Shown one piece after another: positions 1-37,280 of a DNA stretch of 64,000 bases; position 1 is the stretch's first letter; every line of letters starts with the position of its first letter. The stretch spans positions 5,308,814 through 5,372,813 of the forward strand of contig NC_135018.1 in the NCBI RefSeq assembly GCF_051020955.1, written 5' to 3'. The notes beneath the pieces are model-generated. The model saw nothing but the letters and a program-made list of their open reading frames with translations. It ran no database searches and had not been told where the DNA came from. The position numbers were made by a program, and so were the translations under genes. The stretch comes from Megalopta genalis (Eukaryota > Arthropoda > Insecta > Hymenoptera > Halictidae).

Positions 1-125
1 ATTTTCGCGCGAATATGTCCTTACGGCTAATAAAACTTTTCTCGGGATGATCGATCGAGGATCCACGGACTCCTAGAAGTCACCGGTTTCACGTAAAAAT
101 TGTCTTTAGGGATCCTCGGCCGCAG
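1..125 (-). other. Awh: Awh 3' UTR, beginning only
   Basis: Sequence directly after the Awh stop codon on the minus strand. No AATAAA signal is seen before the window edge, so the transcript end and polyadenylation site lie outside. Confidence 0.6.
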
Positions 126-24152
<24,027 letters not shown>

Positions 24153-24800
24153 GTCGTTGACGCGTGGATCACGTAGGTCACGACCTCGTCATCCGGTGAT
24201 CCATGATTCGATCAACAAAAGTCCAAGAGAGTCCGAAATGGTTCAAGAGTCCAGGTCGTCGAACAATCGATATACAGTCTCTCAACAAAAAAGCAGATCA
24301 CAGCACGGTAAAACCTCGTCGAAACTGATCACGCGTTTCACCGGTCGAGTGGGTTGAAAATTGTTGGCTCGAGAAACGAAAAGGATCGAAGAACAAGGTA
24401 CCCTGTCCAGATCCGTGGCCCGGGGAAGACTGGCATCCTCGGTCCTGCCCCTTCCACCTTGGACCACGCGCGAACCCAGACCAGCTTGTTCTTTGCAGCC
24501 TCGCCGCAGTGTGCACACCCACCGACAGTTTCAACTTCATTTGTACATGCCTCGTGCATCCGTCTGTGTGCTCTCGACGGTGTGTTCGTGTGTGGGACAT
24601 TGGAGGGGAGTCCTGTTCCCTGACATGACTCGATTCGACCCTCTCTGTGCCAAAGAGACGATGGTTCGAGGGACGGAGAGCCCTGGAATGAACAACAGGC
24701 TCCGCCCATTCTGCCACGCCCACTCTCGACTCAGTGGTGGGGGAAACTACGCTGAGCGGATGAAACTCGAATGGAATTTCCGCGGGGATCCGAACGCGAC
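24153..24800 (-). promoter_or_regulatory. Awh: Awh 5' UTR and probable promoter region
   Basis: This GC-richer block lies just upstream of the Awh start. On the minus strand a good insect initiator-like TCAGTTTC occurs near 24327 and a weak TATA-like TGTATATC near 24274; neither is proven and no clear DPE was found at the right distance. Long open frames on both strands here look like chance products of GC-rich DNA. The transcription start needs transcript data. Confidence 0.35.
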
Positions 24801-24869
24801 CTTCTTCTTCTTCTTCTTCTTCTTCTTCTTCTTCTTCTTCGTCGTCGTCGTCGTCGTCTTCTTCTTCTT
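24801..24869 (-). repeat. (GAA)n(GAC)n(GAA)n triplet repeat upstream of Awh
   Basis: On the minus strand: GAA units, six GAC units, then about 13 GAA units. It lies about 650 bp upstream of the Awh start codon, at the far side of the 5' GC-rich block. Confidence 0.95.
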
Positions 24870-25458
24870 ACACTTGCTCTTCCTATTTCTACCCCACCCT
24901 TCGGCGTGTTCTTGCTCGATTCTTACGTTTTCTTGGGCTTCAACAAATGATACGATGATCTTTTTGCTGGAGTTGGGTCGAGAGTCAAGGCTGTTAAGGT
25001 GTTTTCTAGACTTCATGATTTCTTTATTTTTCTTTCTTTCTTTTCTTTTCTTTTCCATTTTGTGATAGATTCTTCGTTTCTTTATTCTTGAGGATTGTTT
25101 TTATATCATTACACATAACGGACTTCGTTTTATTTCATTGAAGATTTTTCGTTTATTCATGATTGTGAATTGTTTCTATAATATTATTACATCATCAACT
25201 TTTGTTTTGTTTTGTGGAAAGGTTACAATAACGTCATCGATGGTCAAGCAACGAAAGAACGAGTCTCCCTGTCATTGTAGTCTTTGCCGAGCTCGCATAA
25301 GGATGCTTCGTACACAACTCACAATAAAGTCACATTTCGAAACAGTTTGCTATATATGTATATATATATTCTATAATAGTTAATCTAGCTTTCTTCCACT
25401 TGTTCCCTTCCAACATATTTTATTGATGATTCCACATATTATTTAGCAGAAGAAGCTA

Positions 25459-25483
25459 TCTCTCTCTCTCTCTCTCTCTCTCT
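25459..25483 (+). repeat. (CT)n microsatellite
   Basis: Pure TC repeat of 25 bases. Confidence 0.9.
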
Positions 25484-28090
25484 TATACTTATTTATACAA
25501 AAATCTTTCGAAATCTTTAACTAATTTTGACACATTACTATTATAGCCAGTCTGTGAGACCGCTACTAATTACATACTTCTTCATTTGTGATAATAATGT
25601 AATCGTAAAAAAATTGTAAAATTGTAAAAAAAAGGAACGTTTCTGATACACTTGCTTCTATTCGATTGAACTAGGATCCCTTCATTAGTGATGTGCAAAG
25701 TAAGGACAATTAATTTTGATTTTTTATTTATTTATATTTATGTATATTTTTTATTTATTTATATTTTATACCAATAGTAACGCAATAAAGGGATCTGCTA
25801 GAATAATCTTTCTCATTTGTATTTTTTATGAGCATTGTTCTACTTGAACCATTAATGTTTGCCTCTGTTTTAATATCCATTTTCCGAATAAAGTTACTAT
25901 TACTTCCGCACTTTTCGAAGCAAAGATCGCAAGCGAGCTTCGATGCAAAATTCACTTTCTAAAAATATAACAGTTTCCCATCGAAATCTTCCTCAGTTAT
26001 GATACTTGATCGATACACTCGGCATGTGTCAATCAGTGAGACCCACGCGCAAACAAAGCAGTCATCGAGAGTACTGTTTTCCTCCGATCGATTCGATTCG
26101 GAATAAGAAGTCCACACGCATTCGTGATTGAAAACGGTGCTGGTCACGTAACAATAATACACAAATCGTGGGTCGCGCGACGAAGGTAATCGAATTGCGT
26201 CAGATGAGAAACAACAATACTTCTTCCTTTATAAGGAACTGGTTCCATCCAGTCGAGTTGTGAAGCAAGAGAACGATAATTAGATCGAAGACAACCGATA
26301 AGTATCGATAATGTTGTCCTTCGAATTTTGTATTTCTGAATGAACTCGGGCAGGTAAATTTCGAACAGTTCCTTCGTCGATAACAGGGAAACTCCATATT
26401 CGATGAAACAAAAATTTCTCAATAGGAAAATAAATTTTATTTAAAAATAAAAATGTACACGAATTTTTTAAAAATTCGCCGATAAAATTAAGTTAAAATT
26501 ATTCCATACACTAAAAGTACACTATAACGTCGTCAAATAAAATGCGAAATGCAGGCGACACTTGTCATACTTTCGAGGAAAAAAAATAGAATCGCTCTAA
26601 CAATCTTCGATCGGTCGAATGATTGACGTCAAGCGATTTTTAACATTACATCGAAGAAGTACTAAAAGTAACTGTTTTATTTTACAAAACGACGATAATG
26701 TATCTGTTTGGAATTTCGGCGGTGTTCTTCGTTATAATAAATATCCCACGAAATCAATTTATTGAATAATTACCCGTGAATATATCTACGCAATCTAGAA
26801 ACAGTGAAACCCGTTCAAGCGTTTTAACAGGATCAAGGCAAAAACGCATCTCGAACCTTGTATCCAGTATTTAAAAAATTAGTTTCCACATTTCATATAA
26901 GTTCGAGTTTTGATCCGGCTATGAAAACGGCAGATCGTATTTTATTTAAGAAAAATTATTGTAAGGACACAATAACCAAGGGGTGGCACAATAATTGACA
27001 CACTTACCCTATTCTCGATGAGTATTCCGATCGATTTATGCGGATAGAATGATCGAAAATTTTAGGTTTGCGAACCAGATTCTCCCCTTAAGGGTTAAAC
27101 GATGACGAATCGGAGTCTGGTAATTCTGCTGTATAGAAGAGGCTATTGTACCCTGAAGAATCATCGGGAGGAATCCCGAGGCAGTCCAACAAGTTGCCAA
27201 ATATCGTCCCGTTGCCCGTCGCCCTCCACCCAGCCGAATTTCCCTGGATTGGCTCTGTGTTTTCAGGGTTCGATCCGATCTCCCCCAAACGGCGCATAAT
27301 TCAAGAAACACAGGATTTCACGGGTGCGTGCACATGCGCGGGCCACGCTCGGTTTAGGGGTGGCAATAAAGGACCTCGAGTGGCCGGGAACGTCGAAAAC
27401 CCGTTTCACAGTTTCCCTGGGCCTCGAAACGAAAAATTCATATTCATCCCGGGCGTGGGCGTGTATACGGGCCGTGGCCGGCACTGTGTGAATCAACACG
27501 CACCGACACTGCGCGCTATGGTCGCAGCTTTGATAGAGAGAGATACGGCCGAAAGAGGGATAGCAGTGATAAAAGGCGTTAGTCCATTCCGGGATGATTT
27601 ATGTGTCGGCGGAGCAGAAATACAAACAGGTGCTCGAACCCCCTCGAGAACCCAAACTCATCGAAAATAAAAAGGAAGCGACGGAATATAAAATATGTGT
27701 CCACGCGTAAATATGCTGGAAAGGGGATAGTCACTGTCTAGGGGCGACCCGTGACTAAACGGTCACCCGAGGACCACTTTCTGACCTTGCCTCCGTCTTC
27801 ACGGATCGGTACAATTGTCTGGAGTCTGCTGGAAATTCGGTTTGCAGCAGCGTCGATGGAAAAACTTCGATTCGAGAGATAACAGCTAGGATAAGTTGAC
27901 GAATTCGAGGATTTCTGTAGCTTCCGATGCGTTGACAAGATGGCGGAGAACGTGTTGGGTCGACTCCCATTTTTCCACGGACGTATATCGCAAGGATAAT
28001 TCTATTTATTCTGCTCTTTATACCATTACGACCAAAACATTAACACGGGATCTCTATCAAGCCCTAAAAAGTTACTGACGTATATATTAT

Positions 28091-28290
28091 AAGCCGGCTG
28101 CAGATTTTTATGCAAAATAAATGTTGCGTTAATTGCAACATATAGAAACTAAATAGCAAGTCCTTTTTTTCTTTAATTATTTCGATAGACCGAAAATAAT
28201 ATATTGACATCTTAAAATTCTGTTAATCTTGTCGCTATTTTAAATTGCATCTACACAATTTTACCATAAATGCATTAAATCCGCATATAA
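28091..28290. mobile_element. MITE, TAGACTGCGGATTT family
   Basis: Left GGCTGCAGATTTTTATGC, right ACCATAAATGCATTAAATCCGC, about 200 bp. The terminal TCTA at the right is lost. Confidence 0.5.
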
Positions 28291-28332
28291 CGTATAAACT
28301 TTATAACGACAAAAAGACTGAATGTACGTAGA

Positions 28333-28493
28333 CCTTTCGTCCATTTTGATTGTAATGTATGCTTGATAATTTTCTTGGATTAAGAAATTGATTCGATCAT
28401 GTTCTATGGAAGTCTTCGTAATTTCAACAACTTTACCATAAAAAATATGAAACCGGTCATTTCAACCGGTTCGGTAGGTTTAGTATTGATGGA
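28333..28493. mobile_element. Truncated piggyBac-type MITE, TTAACRCTA family
   Basis: The inner TTTTGATTGTAATGTATGCTTG and the right end GAAACCGGTCATTTCAACCGG followed by TTTAGTATTGA match the 4817 copy. The terminal TTAA is mutated to TTGA and the left end is unclear. Confidence 0.45.
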
Positions 28494-30050
28494 AATTGTA
28501 TGTAATTGAGTCACTTGTTGATAGTCCAATCCAGGTGGTACGTTCATCAATATGTAATCTTCAGGAAAATGTTCTAATAACGACCTTTCGCTCATACAAC
28601 ACAAGATTTGCAGATGAATACCCCTAAGTTAAAAAAATATTGCTTCGCATTTGCTAGTTATAAATAGTTTATAAATGTTTAGTTTCGTAAGCAGAATAAC
28701 ATTCAATTTGCAGCACAACATAGTTTATCCATAAAATAAACTATATCTTTAAGATATTTCAACGATATTCGCAAATATGTAAGTGTCCCGGATGCAATTG
28801 AATAAACATCTGAAACTAATATGTTTGAAGTAATATGTTTGAAGAAACATGTTTGAAGAAACACGTCTCGTGCAAATTGTTACAAGGGTGTACCATCTAA
28901 TCCATTTTTCAATGTTCGTTTCAGAATCATCCATGATTTTCTACGTGCTGGTGAACCTCATTAGATGGCACGTTTTAGGTGGATCATACCGTACATAAAT
29001 TATTTATGAATTTCTGTAGAACATGTAACATTTCATTTTCCTTCACCTTTACGTATTTCGGAAAAGTTTTCATTGTCAAAAAAGATGTCTTGTGATTTGT
29101 CTATACAGTTGCAAAACTTCTAACGCGAAAGAATGGGAAGGAAACAAAGCGAAACTTTTCGGTTGATTTCCATTTTATTGAAATTTCCTGGTGATCCTAA
29201 ATAGTCCTTGTTTCCCAGTGCTTCGACCGTCGAACGACGCAGTCCAGTGATTCTCGTTTGAATATGAAACGTGTCGAAACGCATCTGCATACAGTTTCGC
29301 CGCAGGTGCTCCGGCTTTCTTTTTCCACCGTGAATATCGCACGTTACACTCGAGGAAACTTCTATCAGCCCCGGAATGCAAGGGTTTTGTCGATCTCGAG
29401 CCGCAGAAGGAAGGAACAGTTCTTTCTCAGAGACAGATATCTAGTCCACGATCACATAGTTACTATTTTATATTATAGAACGTAGTTCGTGAGACGTTGA
29501 CGTCGGTTGCTGTAGGAGAACGAGACTTTTTCTTCGTTAGAATTGTCGTGAAAGTAGCAGTGTCGGTTTTCACGCCTTCTTTCCGCATTGTGCAGCGTCC
29601 CTTTGATGCTTGGCTCGTGACAAAGTAGCAAACTACATTCGAATGAAACATACTAAAACAGTTTCATGCGATTTATTTTCCTCCTACGGTACATTATAAA
29701 TGTTTTCGAAGAGTGAAGTACTGTTTCTGATTGCTTCCAACCAGCGCAATTTAATGGATTTTACGTGGAAGTAGCTTTACCTCTACAACAAAATTGTGAA
29801 ATATGTAAAAATTAAACACCTGATAAGTTCATAGTTGAACATCAACGTGTATAATAATTTATAAAATGTCTAAATGACACTAATGATTATATGTACTAAG
29901 AAAAGTACCTTTGCTTCTTCCATAATTGTAGAGCACAGTAAATTTAAATTTTTATCAGGTCCATTGTTATATAAATGAATTTAGAATATTCTCTTCTTCT
30001 ATTTATTTTTTTCAAATCAAGCCAACTCTACTGCAGGTTTTCTTCGTTGT

Positions 30051-30170
30051 TTTGCAAAACGAATTCACTTTTCTGCGAAAACAAATTTACTTTCTCGCAA
30101 ATCAAATACGCTTCTTTGCAAATAAAATTCATCTTTTTGCAAATCAAATTGACTCTTTCACAAATCAGAA
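30051..30170 (+). repeat. Tandem repeat of about 23 bp, five copies
   Basis: Units like TTGCAAATCAAATTCACTTTC follow each other with little change; the LQIKFIFLQIKL-type peptide in this stretch is a product of the repeat. Confidence 0.75.
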
Positions 30171-31857
30171 TTTTCCGTCTATTGTTCAATTTTTAATAAT
30201 CATGAATTTTATTGCAAACAGTTACAAATTGGAGAATTTAATTTGCGAAAAGGTGAATTCCATGTGCAGAAAATATCTAGAAAAAGGATATCTTTTTTGA
30301 GTGCAGAAACGTGATTATGATCTACAAAAGGATTAATTTTGAGCGCGGACCTGTAATTAGTGCCATTTAGTAGCTCCGTGAATATTTCTCATCTCCACAA
30401 CATTGAATTCCAATGCAATAAATCTGCGTCAATTAATAGCATCAATTTAGTACCTCGGCAAGTATTTTTCTGGAACTATTGGTCCCAATTAGACCGGCCA
30501 CCCTAATCGATTCACGCCATGATGACCCAGTAAGTTCGCCGCAGGGCCCAGCAAAGATCATCCGAAAAACAGAAGGCACCGGTGCACGTACACACCGAGA
30601 GAAAAGGACATCGATCGCGAACGGGATTCTTGATGGTATCGATTATTACCACGGCACCGTCCGGTGCCGGCTACGGCCGTCTCTTTCGGCGGGATCGACA
30701 TCATGGAACCCCATGGTTTCTTTTTCGAGGATCCTCCGCGTGTCCTCGTGAGCCAGGACCTTTGTCCACCGTCGGTCCCACCGACGGAATAATTCGACAG
30801 CCATTTTTCTCGCTTTATGCTGGGTAAGCGTTACTAATGGCCCTGTTCCCTGCCGATCGCCGGTCCCCGGTGCTCGTTTGAAACTTATACCCGCGTAAAA
30901 CGCATACACGCGCTCGGAACGCATCCCGGACGGTGCACGCGTGTGCCCGGCAGCCTCTGCACGCGCTCCTCCGATCCTCCTCGAGAATAAACACCGGAGG
31001 AAACATATAACGCGCATTTGTTCCTCGCGGGCCTCGCGATCAGCCGGATAAAATGGAAAACGATTCGAGCCGGGTTTTGTTCGAATGTTGCCGTGCCCGG
31101 AGATCTTTATAGCATACTGGCGCTTATCGGAAGCAATTGATAGGGGATGAGCCCGCTGTCAATTGGTGGAAATGGCTTGGAGTTGTGGAAACGAGTGATG
31201 CACTGTTTCGTGAGAAGATGGAAGTTCGATTGTTAATTGATATTGATTTTTAATTATTTAAGCTCTGGTCTATATATATAGTTTTACTTTTTCTTTCAAA
31301 TTGCGTATCAACGAGATTGTTTACAGTCTCAACTTAAATACGATACCCTGACATAAGACATGGTTTACTGTTACTTTTAACAGCGAAAATTAATTTATAT
31401 CGTGAAAAGAATAAAGGATGGAAAAATGATTTGTGAACAGGAAAACGTTGCCAAACAGAGCAATATATGTATATTCTTTGAATATATTGGATACCAGTGA
31501 AAAATTAAGCTAATTCTTAGCAAGTAATTCGTCAACATTTTTTAAGAAAATATTCTGAGGTGTTGCTCACCCCTTTAACCATTAAAATCATTCCAACCAG
31601 GCTAAATATTTAATCGAAACCGTCCAAGATCCAGTGAAGAACGAAATCAGTCTCAAGTATGTCACTCTTCAGAGATTTAAGTCTATCTAAACAACATTCA
31701 CCTCCTCTCGCAACTCATCGACATTGATAAAATATACTATTATCAATTTAATAAACATAATATTAAAATATTAACACAAATTTCTACACTACTTTCACAG
31801 ATATAACAATTTCAATCGCCCCACACTTCTCATGTATCGTTTAATCATTGAATTATT

Positions 31858-32060
31858 AATACTGCAGATTTTATGCATTTATGACAAAAATAAGTAGATC
31901 AAATGCAAAATGGCAGAAACATTTGAACAGTTTGAAAATATTATTGCCTTGCCGTTAACTCATTAAAATTGTTATAAAAAAAGAAATAAACGTCTACGTA
32001 GTTCCTGCAATTTGCACTTAATGAAGACACTTTTGTTTTGCATACAGATCCACAATCTAA
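31858..32060. mobile_element. MITE, TAGACTGCGGATTT family
   Basis: Left AATACTGCAGATTTTATGC, right GCATACAGATCCACAATCTA. The middle has GTTATAAAAAAAGAAATAAAC and TAGTTCCTGCAATTTGC shared with the 14381 copy. Confidence 0.55.
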
Positions 32061-32704
32061 TTATCACGATAAAAATAACCCCGCAATTGTTAGCCCAAAA
32101 ACACCTCCAAACAATTTAAACATATTCCGAAATAGCAACAGAGATTCTCGTACAGCATTCTCGTACCACTGAACGCGGCAGAAGACTTCGAGTCAACCCC
32201 TCTATTATGGCCGTCAAAATTAGAGCACGTCGCAGAAAAACTGCGTCTGGGGTTGGACGTGGGGGTGCAGGAGGGGTAGGTACTTTTGAGCTACCCACGG
32301 TGGAAAAATTCGGCGAAAGCGCGGAATCTCTTTACCGTCTGAAAGTATTCACTTTGTCGTGTCAAAGGAACGTCCTGGTGATACGGACGCGGGGATAGCG
32401 GGGCCGAAGAGAGGGAACGAGTCGGGGCGACGCGACGGTCGGGAAGAGGATTGCGCGCGACTAAGGGGGTGGGTTTCGTTAGGTCGGGCGCAGTTTTGAT
32501 GATAACGAGCGGATTTGCAATCACGACTACATTGTGCAGGATCCTGCTGTTAGCTAACTTGAAGAGGGATGAAACTCAGACGGGCCGAGATCACAGAGCA
32601 GGAAGCTGAGAGCCCGATGTAGACGACGGCGACGACGACGGATGAGAGGACGCGTCGGGGGAGGCTTTTCGCGAACAGCCCTCCCTTTCCACTCCCGTTT
32701 TCCT

Positions 32705-32706
<2 letters not shown>

Positions 32707-32760
<54 letters not shown>
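32707..32760 (+). repeat. (CT)n microsatellite
   Basis: About 27 pure CT units, followed by TTTTGCAG. Confidence 0.95.
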
Positions 32761-32764
<4 letters not shown>

Positions 32765-33030
32765 GCAGAAAGAGACCCTCATGGAACGGTGGAAAGTGCA
32801 AATCTCAAAATTACGGGACTACACGCGTGCGTAGACCGTGCGCGACAGTCTCGTACACCTGTACGTAAATATCTTGTGAAATAACCGACTGCCAGGCAAT
32901 CCCACGAACCGAATACGAAACTGCTAACGAAGGATCAAGATGTATCCGGCTAATGAACTTCTACTATTAGGCCTGGAAATTAGTTCGGCTTCCAGTTCGT
33001 TGTAGCAGTTTTATCGTCCTTTTATATTGG

Positions 33031-33140
33031 ATTGCTTGCACCTCATTCTGTATTGAAATATTTACACGCCATTTTGTATTAGAATAATTACACACCATTT
33101 TGTATTGAAGTATTCGCACGCTATTTTGTTGTATTGAAGG
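33031..33140 (+). repeat. Tandem repeat, 30-bp unit, about 3.5 copies
   Basis: CACGCCATTTTGTATTGAAATATTTA-type units in a row, last one with an extra TTG. Confidence 0.8.
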
Positions 33141-35814
33141 ATTTACTGGAATCTGTAAAAGGTATTATACATACGATTTGAAAGAAGCTATAATCTGTCT
33201 GTCTTAACGTTCAATATCCTTTTTAAAGATATTATAGAATCAGACTTTTTCTGCCGTTTTATGACCCTAGAATGATAATCCCAAATGTTCCAAAGAAACA
33301 GAATAGTGGAGCAGGTTACTGTGGGGTGTGCAATTAACTGTGGGGCATAATTAACTTTATATTTACTTTAGACATGTTAAACTTTCTTACTCTTCCATTT
33401 TGTTTATCTTTTGGGATAAAAGAAGGTGTGGCCGATTTGTTTGGTTTGATTTGTTGTTAGAGATTAAATTGTTTTATTAAAAAGTAAACATAATGGAGGA
33501 ATTAAAAGATTCAAAAATGAGCAGAATAAAAGAATTAAAATATTCGAAAATAAGTACAGTAGCCCAATGTACCATATTTTCGTATATTAAGGAGAAGTAT
33601 GCGAAAGCAGTGACGATTCAATTTCATCAGAACCGTCATATTTTCCTGGGACGATAAGTAACTTTAAAAGTAAATCATGTGCAATTTCATGTAAATCATG
33701 AAAAAGTACAATCTGGCTAGCGAAGATCTTTTGCTGCGCATGTATTCGGATCTTAGACCAGTCGCTTCAAAAAAAAAAGATTCACGCTTCTCGCAATGGT
33801 ATTTGAAATGATTCAGCTGGTGATCTGGTTTTTCAGGTGGAAAATTCGAAACAAGTTGCTCTTGACGTACGCCAATACAGTTGTTCAAACAGCGTCGGTA
33901 CATTCGGAACAGTCGAAAATTCGGAGCCGTGCAGCTCCGTGAAGCAAAACAAATGCAATCCTGTGTTTGCTTAACCTCGTTTGCATTCTACTGTTTGAAT
34001 CGGAAGCATTCTATACGCCAGTAAGATAATAATATGTAATATCTAATAATGTTATTACCGGAGAAACGAAAATTTGAAAACCTGGCGCACGTTTGACAGA
34101 CTTTAAACCTGAACAGTGTATGTCAATAGACCCTCGATTTTAATACTTGTGTACAATAGTTGCAGCAGAGATGTGGCACTATAAAAACAATAATGTCGAA
34201 TGTACTTAAATTATGCGGCATATTATCTATACGATGTGCTCAAACAAAGTAACTAAAATAGATTAACTAAAGTAAATTAACATGTACATACAACAACCCT
34301 TTATCTGCTAAGTAAACCATCTGGTTTAAAGCATTAATAAGTAAATAAATAAAATAAATTAACTAAAATGAATTAATTAAAAACAGTTTTCAATAACAAT
34401 AAAATATAAAATTTGAAGCCGATCTTTCGACCGATGGAGGTTGATCTACCGTTAAAGGTATAATATTTTGCAAGGAACTTAATTACTAAATCTTTCTAAA
34501 CCTATAAACACGACAATTTCTAAACACGACAATTCTACGAAGTTCCTAATGCCTTCAGGAAAATCGCACGGGAGCCGGAAATTATGGGGAACGCCTCTCT
34601 CCCACAGCTTTCCTATTCTTCCAAAAGATATTTAACACGCCTGAGGAGCTTCCAAAACTCGCGGTTTCCCACTGAACATTTTCCCGAGGAATTTTCAAGC
34701 GCCCGCAGGACATTATCATGATAAAAGTGGTCCGGTGACCTGTTCGACCGTCAAATTCTCCTAGGGTCCATTGTCGTCCATCCCACGATATCCCATAAAA
34801 GAATACAAACTCGAGGAAGAAGCAAGCGCGTTCGTCTAACCGCCTACTGTGCAAACACACGCGAACCGTGTGTCAGAATCGACTGACATTCTTCTCTTAT
34901 TCATTTTTACATCGTTGGCACAATTTTTTCTCGACGGAAACAACTTCATCGAGGAGAGCACAAAAGCGTCTATCTTTTGTTTATCGCAAGAGAAAAGAAG
35001 AAGATCAATTAACCACAAGATTACAGTATTTTCAACCATTTGTAGCGTGTGCAGATTTATAAAATGCAAGGAAATGTGTAGATTAAGAAAAATTAATAGC
35101 AGTTTTATTTTGTTTTTACTGTAATGAATTTGCTAATTGAGGGGGAAACTTTTTTCTAATTTTAACATTTATGAAACGACGAAAATGGGAATTCTCATAG
35201 CAATCCAGAGTCTATTGATCGGTATGATATCTGCAAGGTTACTTCGTGCACTGATCATACAATTGCATTAATAGGATCATCGCTAATGTAAATCAATATA
35301 TTGCAATATTTTTCATCTTTTTGCTGTCTTCCGCACTTTCCGGCTATAAACTTAAGAATTTTAGGGTGTTTTAGTGAGAATTAATCTATATTTTCGTTAT
35401 TATATAATTTTGTTATTGTTTTATTTGTTGCTTGTTTTGTTTATGTATATTCTATACGTGTATACAATTCCATTAATAGGGTAATCTAAAAAATCGTATC
35501 TCTGATTATCGATACAGAAAAGACGTCTTCGATGACGCATGTATCTCGTAAATCTTCAAATATTTAAACTGCCGCATTCTAAGTATTATTTAATAAAAAC
35601 AGAAACGCAGATCTAGCTAAAATTATAATAATTCGATTAGATGCTCGGCCGAGTTCAAGACTGTTGGTGACTCAAAGGAGACGGCTACCAGTGCAGAGCG
35701 AAGCAGTTTTTATCGAAGACGATGCCAGTGAATACACAGGTGCGGCAAATCGATTTTTCGCCTCTGGTATTTAATTACTGGCGCAGTGGCGAGTTAATTC
35801 ATTTGTTCGCATGC

Positions 35815-35975
35815 TATAAAATGGTGTTCATCTGTAATATAGATTTTATAGTGCTCTCAATAATCAACTACTGTTTCTATGCATAAAATGCTCTCCATCT
35901 ATAATACATATAGATTTTATATTGCTTTCAATACTCAATTGTTTCAAAATATATTGTCTATCTATAATATATTAA
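35815..35975 (+). repeat. Tandem repeat of about 65 bp, 2.5 copies
   Basis: CATCTATAATATAGATTTTATA and TGCTTTCAATACTCAA recur with changes. Confidence 0.6.
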
Positions 35976-37129
35976 TTTTACACTCTCTCGTTGAAAAATA
36001 TGTTAACGCCTTTTCAAACAGAATAACTTTTTTGTTTTAATTAGTCGGAATGACTTAAATTGTTTTCAGATGTTAGACCGACTAGCATTCTAGAGATTTA
36101 GGATGCAAATTTTTTTTTATATTGCAATTGATTAGGATAATAAAGACATTAAAATGTTATGTTTCCGATCCTAACTGATTGCGACGCATTTTTTAAAAAT
36201 TTCGTTATAGGCTCAGATGAAAAAGTTGGCAAAACAAACATTTTTTAATTTTGTTATCATTCCAGCCAAGCGAAATCTAAAAAAATGTTTGTGCACTCAT
36301 TCTCTAGAAAACTCGACGGCCTATCATCTCAAGAAAAGTTCTAGTCATCTGGAGCAATTTTAAAAAAATTATACCGTTTGAAAAGGTGTTGACATACTTT
36401 CCGGCGCGACTGTATGTTCATTCAAATCATTTTTAGAGCCTCTGTCGCAGCTTAAAACGCCGTTTTCTGCTCAAAGAATGTTAATCGTTCTATTAGGAAC
36501 TTCTGGACCGATTTCCCAAGCGAGACGGTCAAAAATAAATAAACTACAATGCGTCGATTGTTCTCGGAGCCAGGTCGACGTCAAAATCAATGGACCACGA
36601 GATGATTGATCTACGGGAGAGGAAATCGGTACAATAAAGGAACAGTTTTGATAGCGGACGCCCCTGATCCATTCTCACCTGTAAAAGCAGAGACGGTTTG
36701 ATCATCGTATGGGAATGTCATAGGTTTTCATAGCGCATTCCTGGGGGTGTCGGGTTGGAACGAATTCCGGGATGTTTTTACAACTATGGTGATTTTAGAC
36801 TGAATCATAGTTGCCGTACCTTTTTATACAAAACAATTTTTGAACCATCACAGACGCGCACTCCGCCTGTTCACGATACGAATATTAAATATATTGCCTA
36901 GAAATGACGATTGCAGCTCGTAAAATGTATACCGTGTTAAAAATTAATTGAAACACTCTTAAGTATTTAGTTGTGGATAAACAGATGCAAATGTTCGATA
37001 GAAGCTCTAAAGATGTAATATTTACAATCGCTAAATTTGTAATTCTGCAATGCAGAAGTGAAAATCTGTGCACAGAAGATTTGTTCAGGGTCCTGAGAGA
37101 CCCTAAAATACGTTTGCAAGATACCTTTA

Positions 37130-37280
37130 TTATTTAGGTTTTCGATTATTCCAAATAATAACGATGAAACTGTACTATTATGTACTATAACGATTATACT
37201 ATTATATTAATAATTTATCGATAATAAAAAGAAATTAACTATCAATTTTGAACTCGGATAATCGAAGTTCTACCGTACAT
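37130..37280. mobile_element. pogo/Tigger-like MITE remnant
   Basis: The right end CGGATAATCGAAGTTCTACCG is the inverse of the known CAGTAGAACxTCGATTATCCG type; the left end AGGTTTTCGATTATTCC is a diverged mate. Non-coding, 150 bp. Confidence 0.5.

Noticed and set aside
24361..25065. 234-codon open frame, plus strand
   Set aside because: Its long Phe and Val runs come from the TTC/GTC repeat, and it overlaps the Awh 5' region on the opposite strand; composition is not protein-like.
27146..27670. 174-codon open frame, plus strand
   Set aside because: GC-rich patch with other frames open too; no domain, no clear splice sites and no start context.
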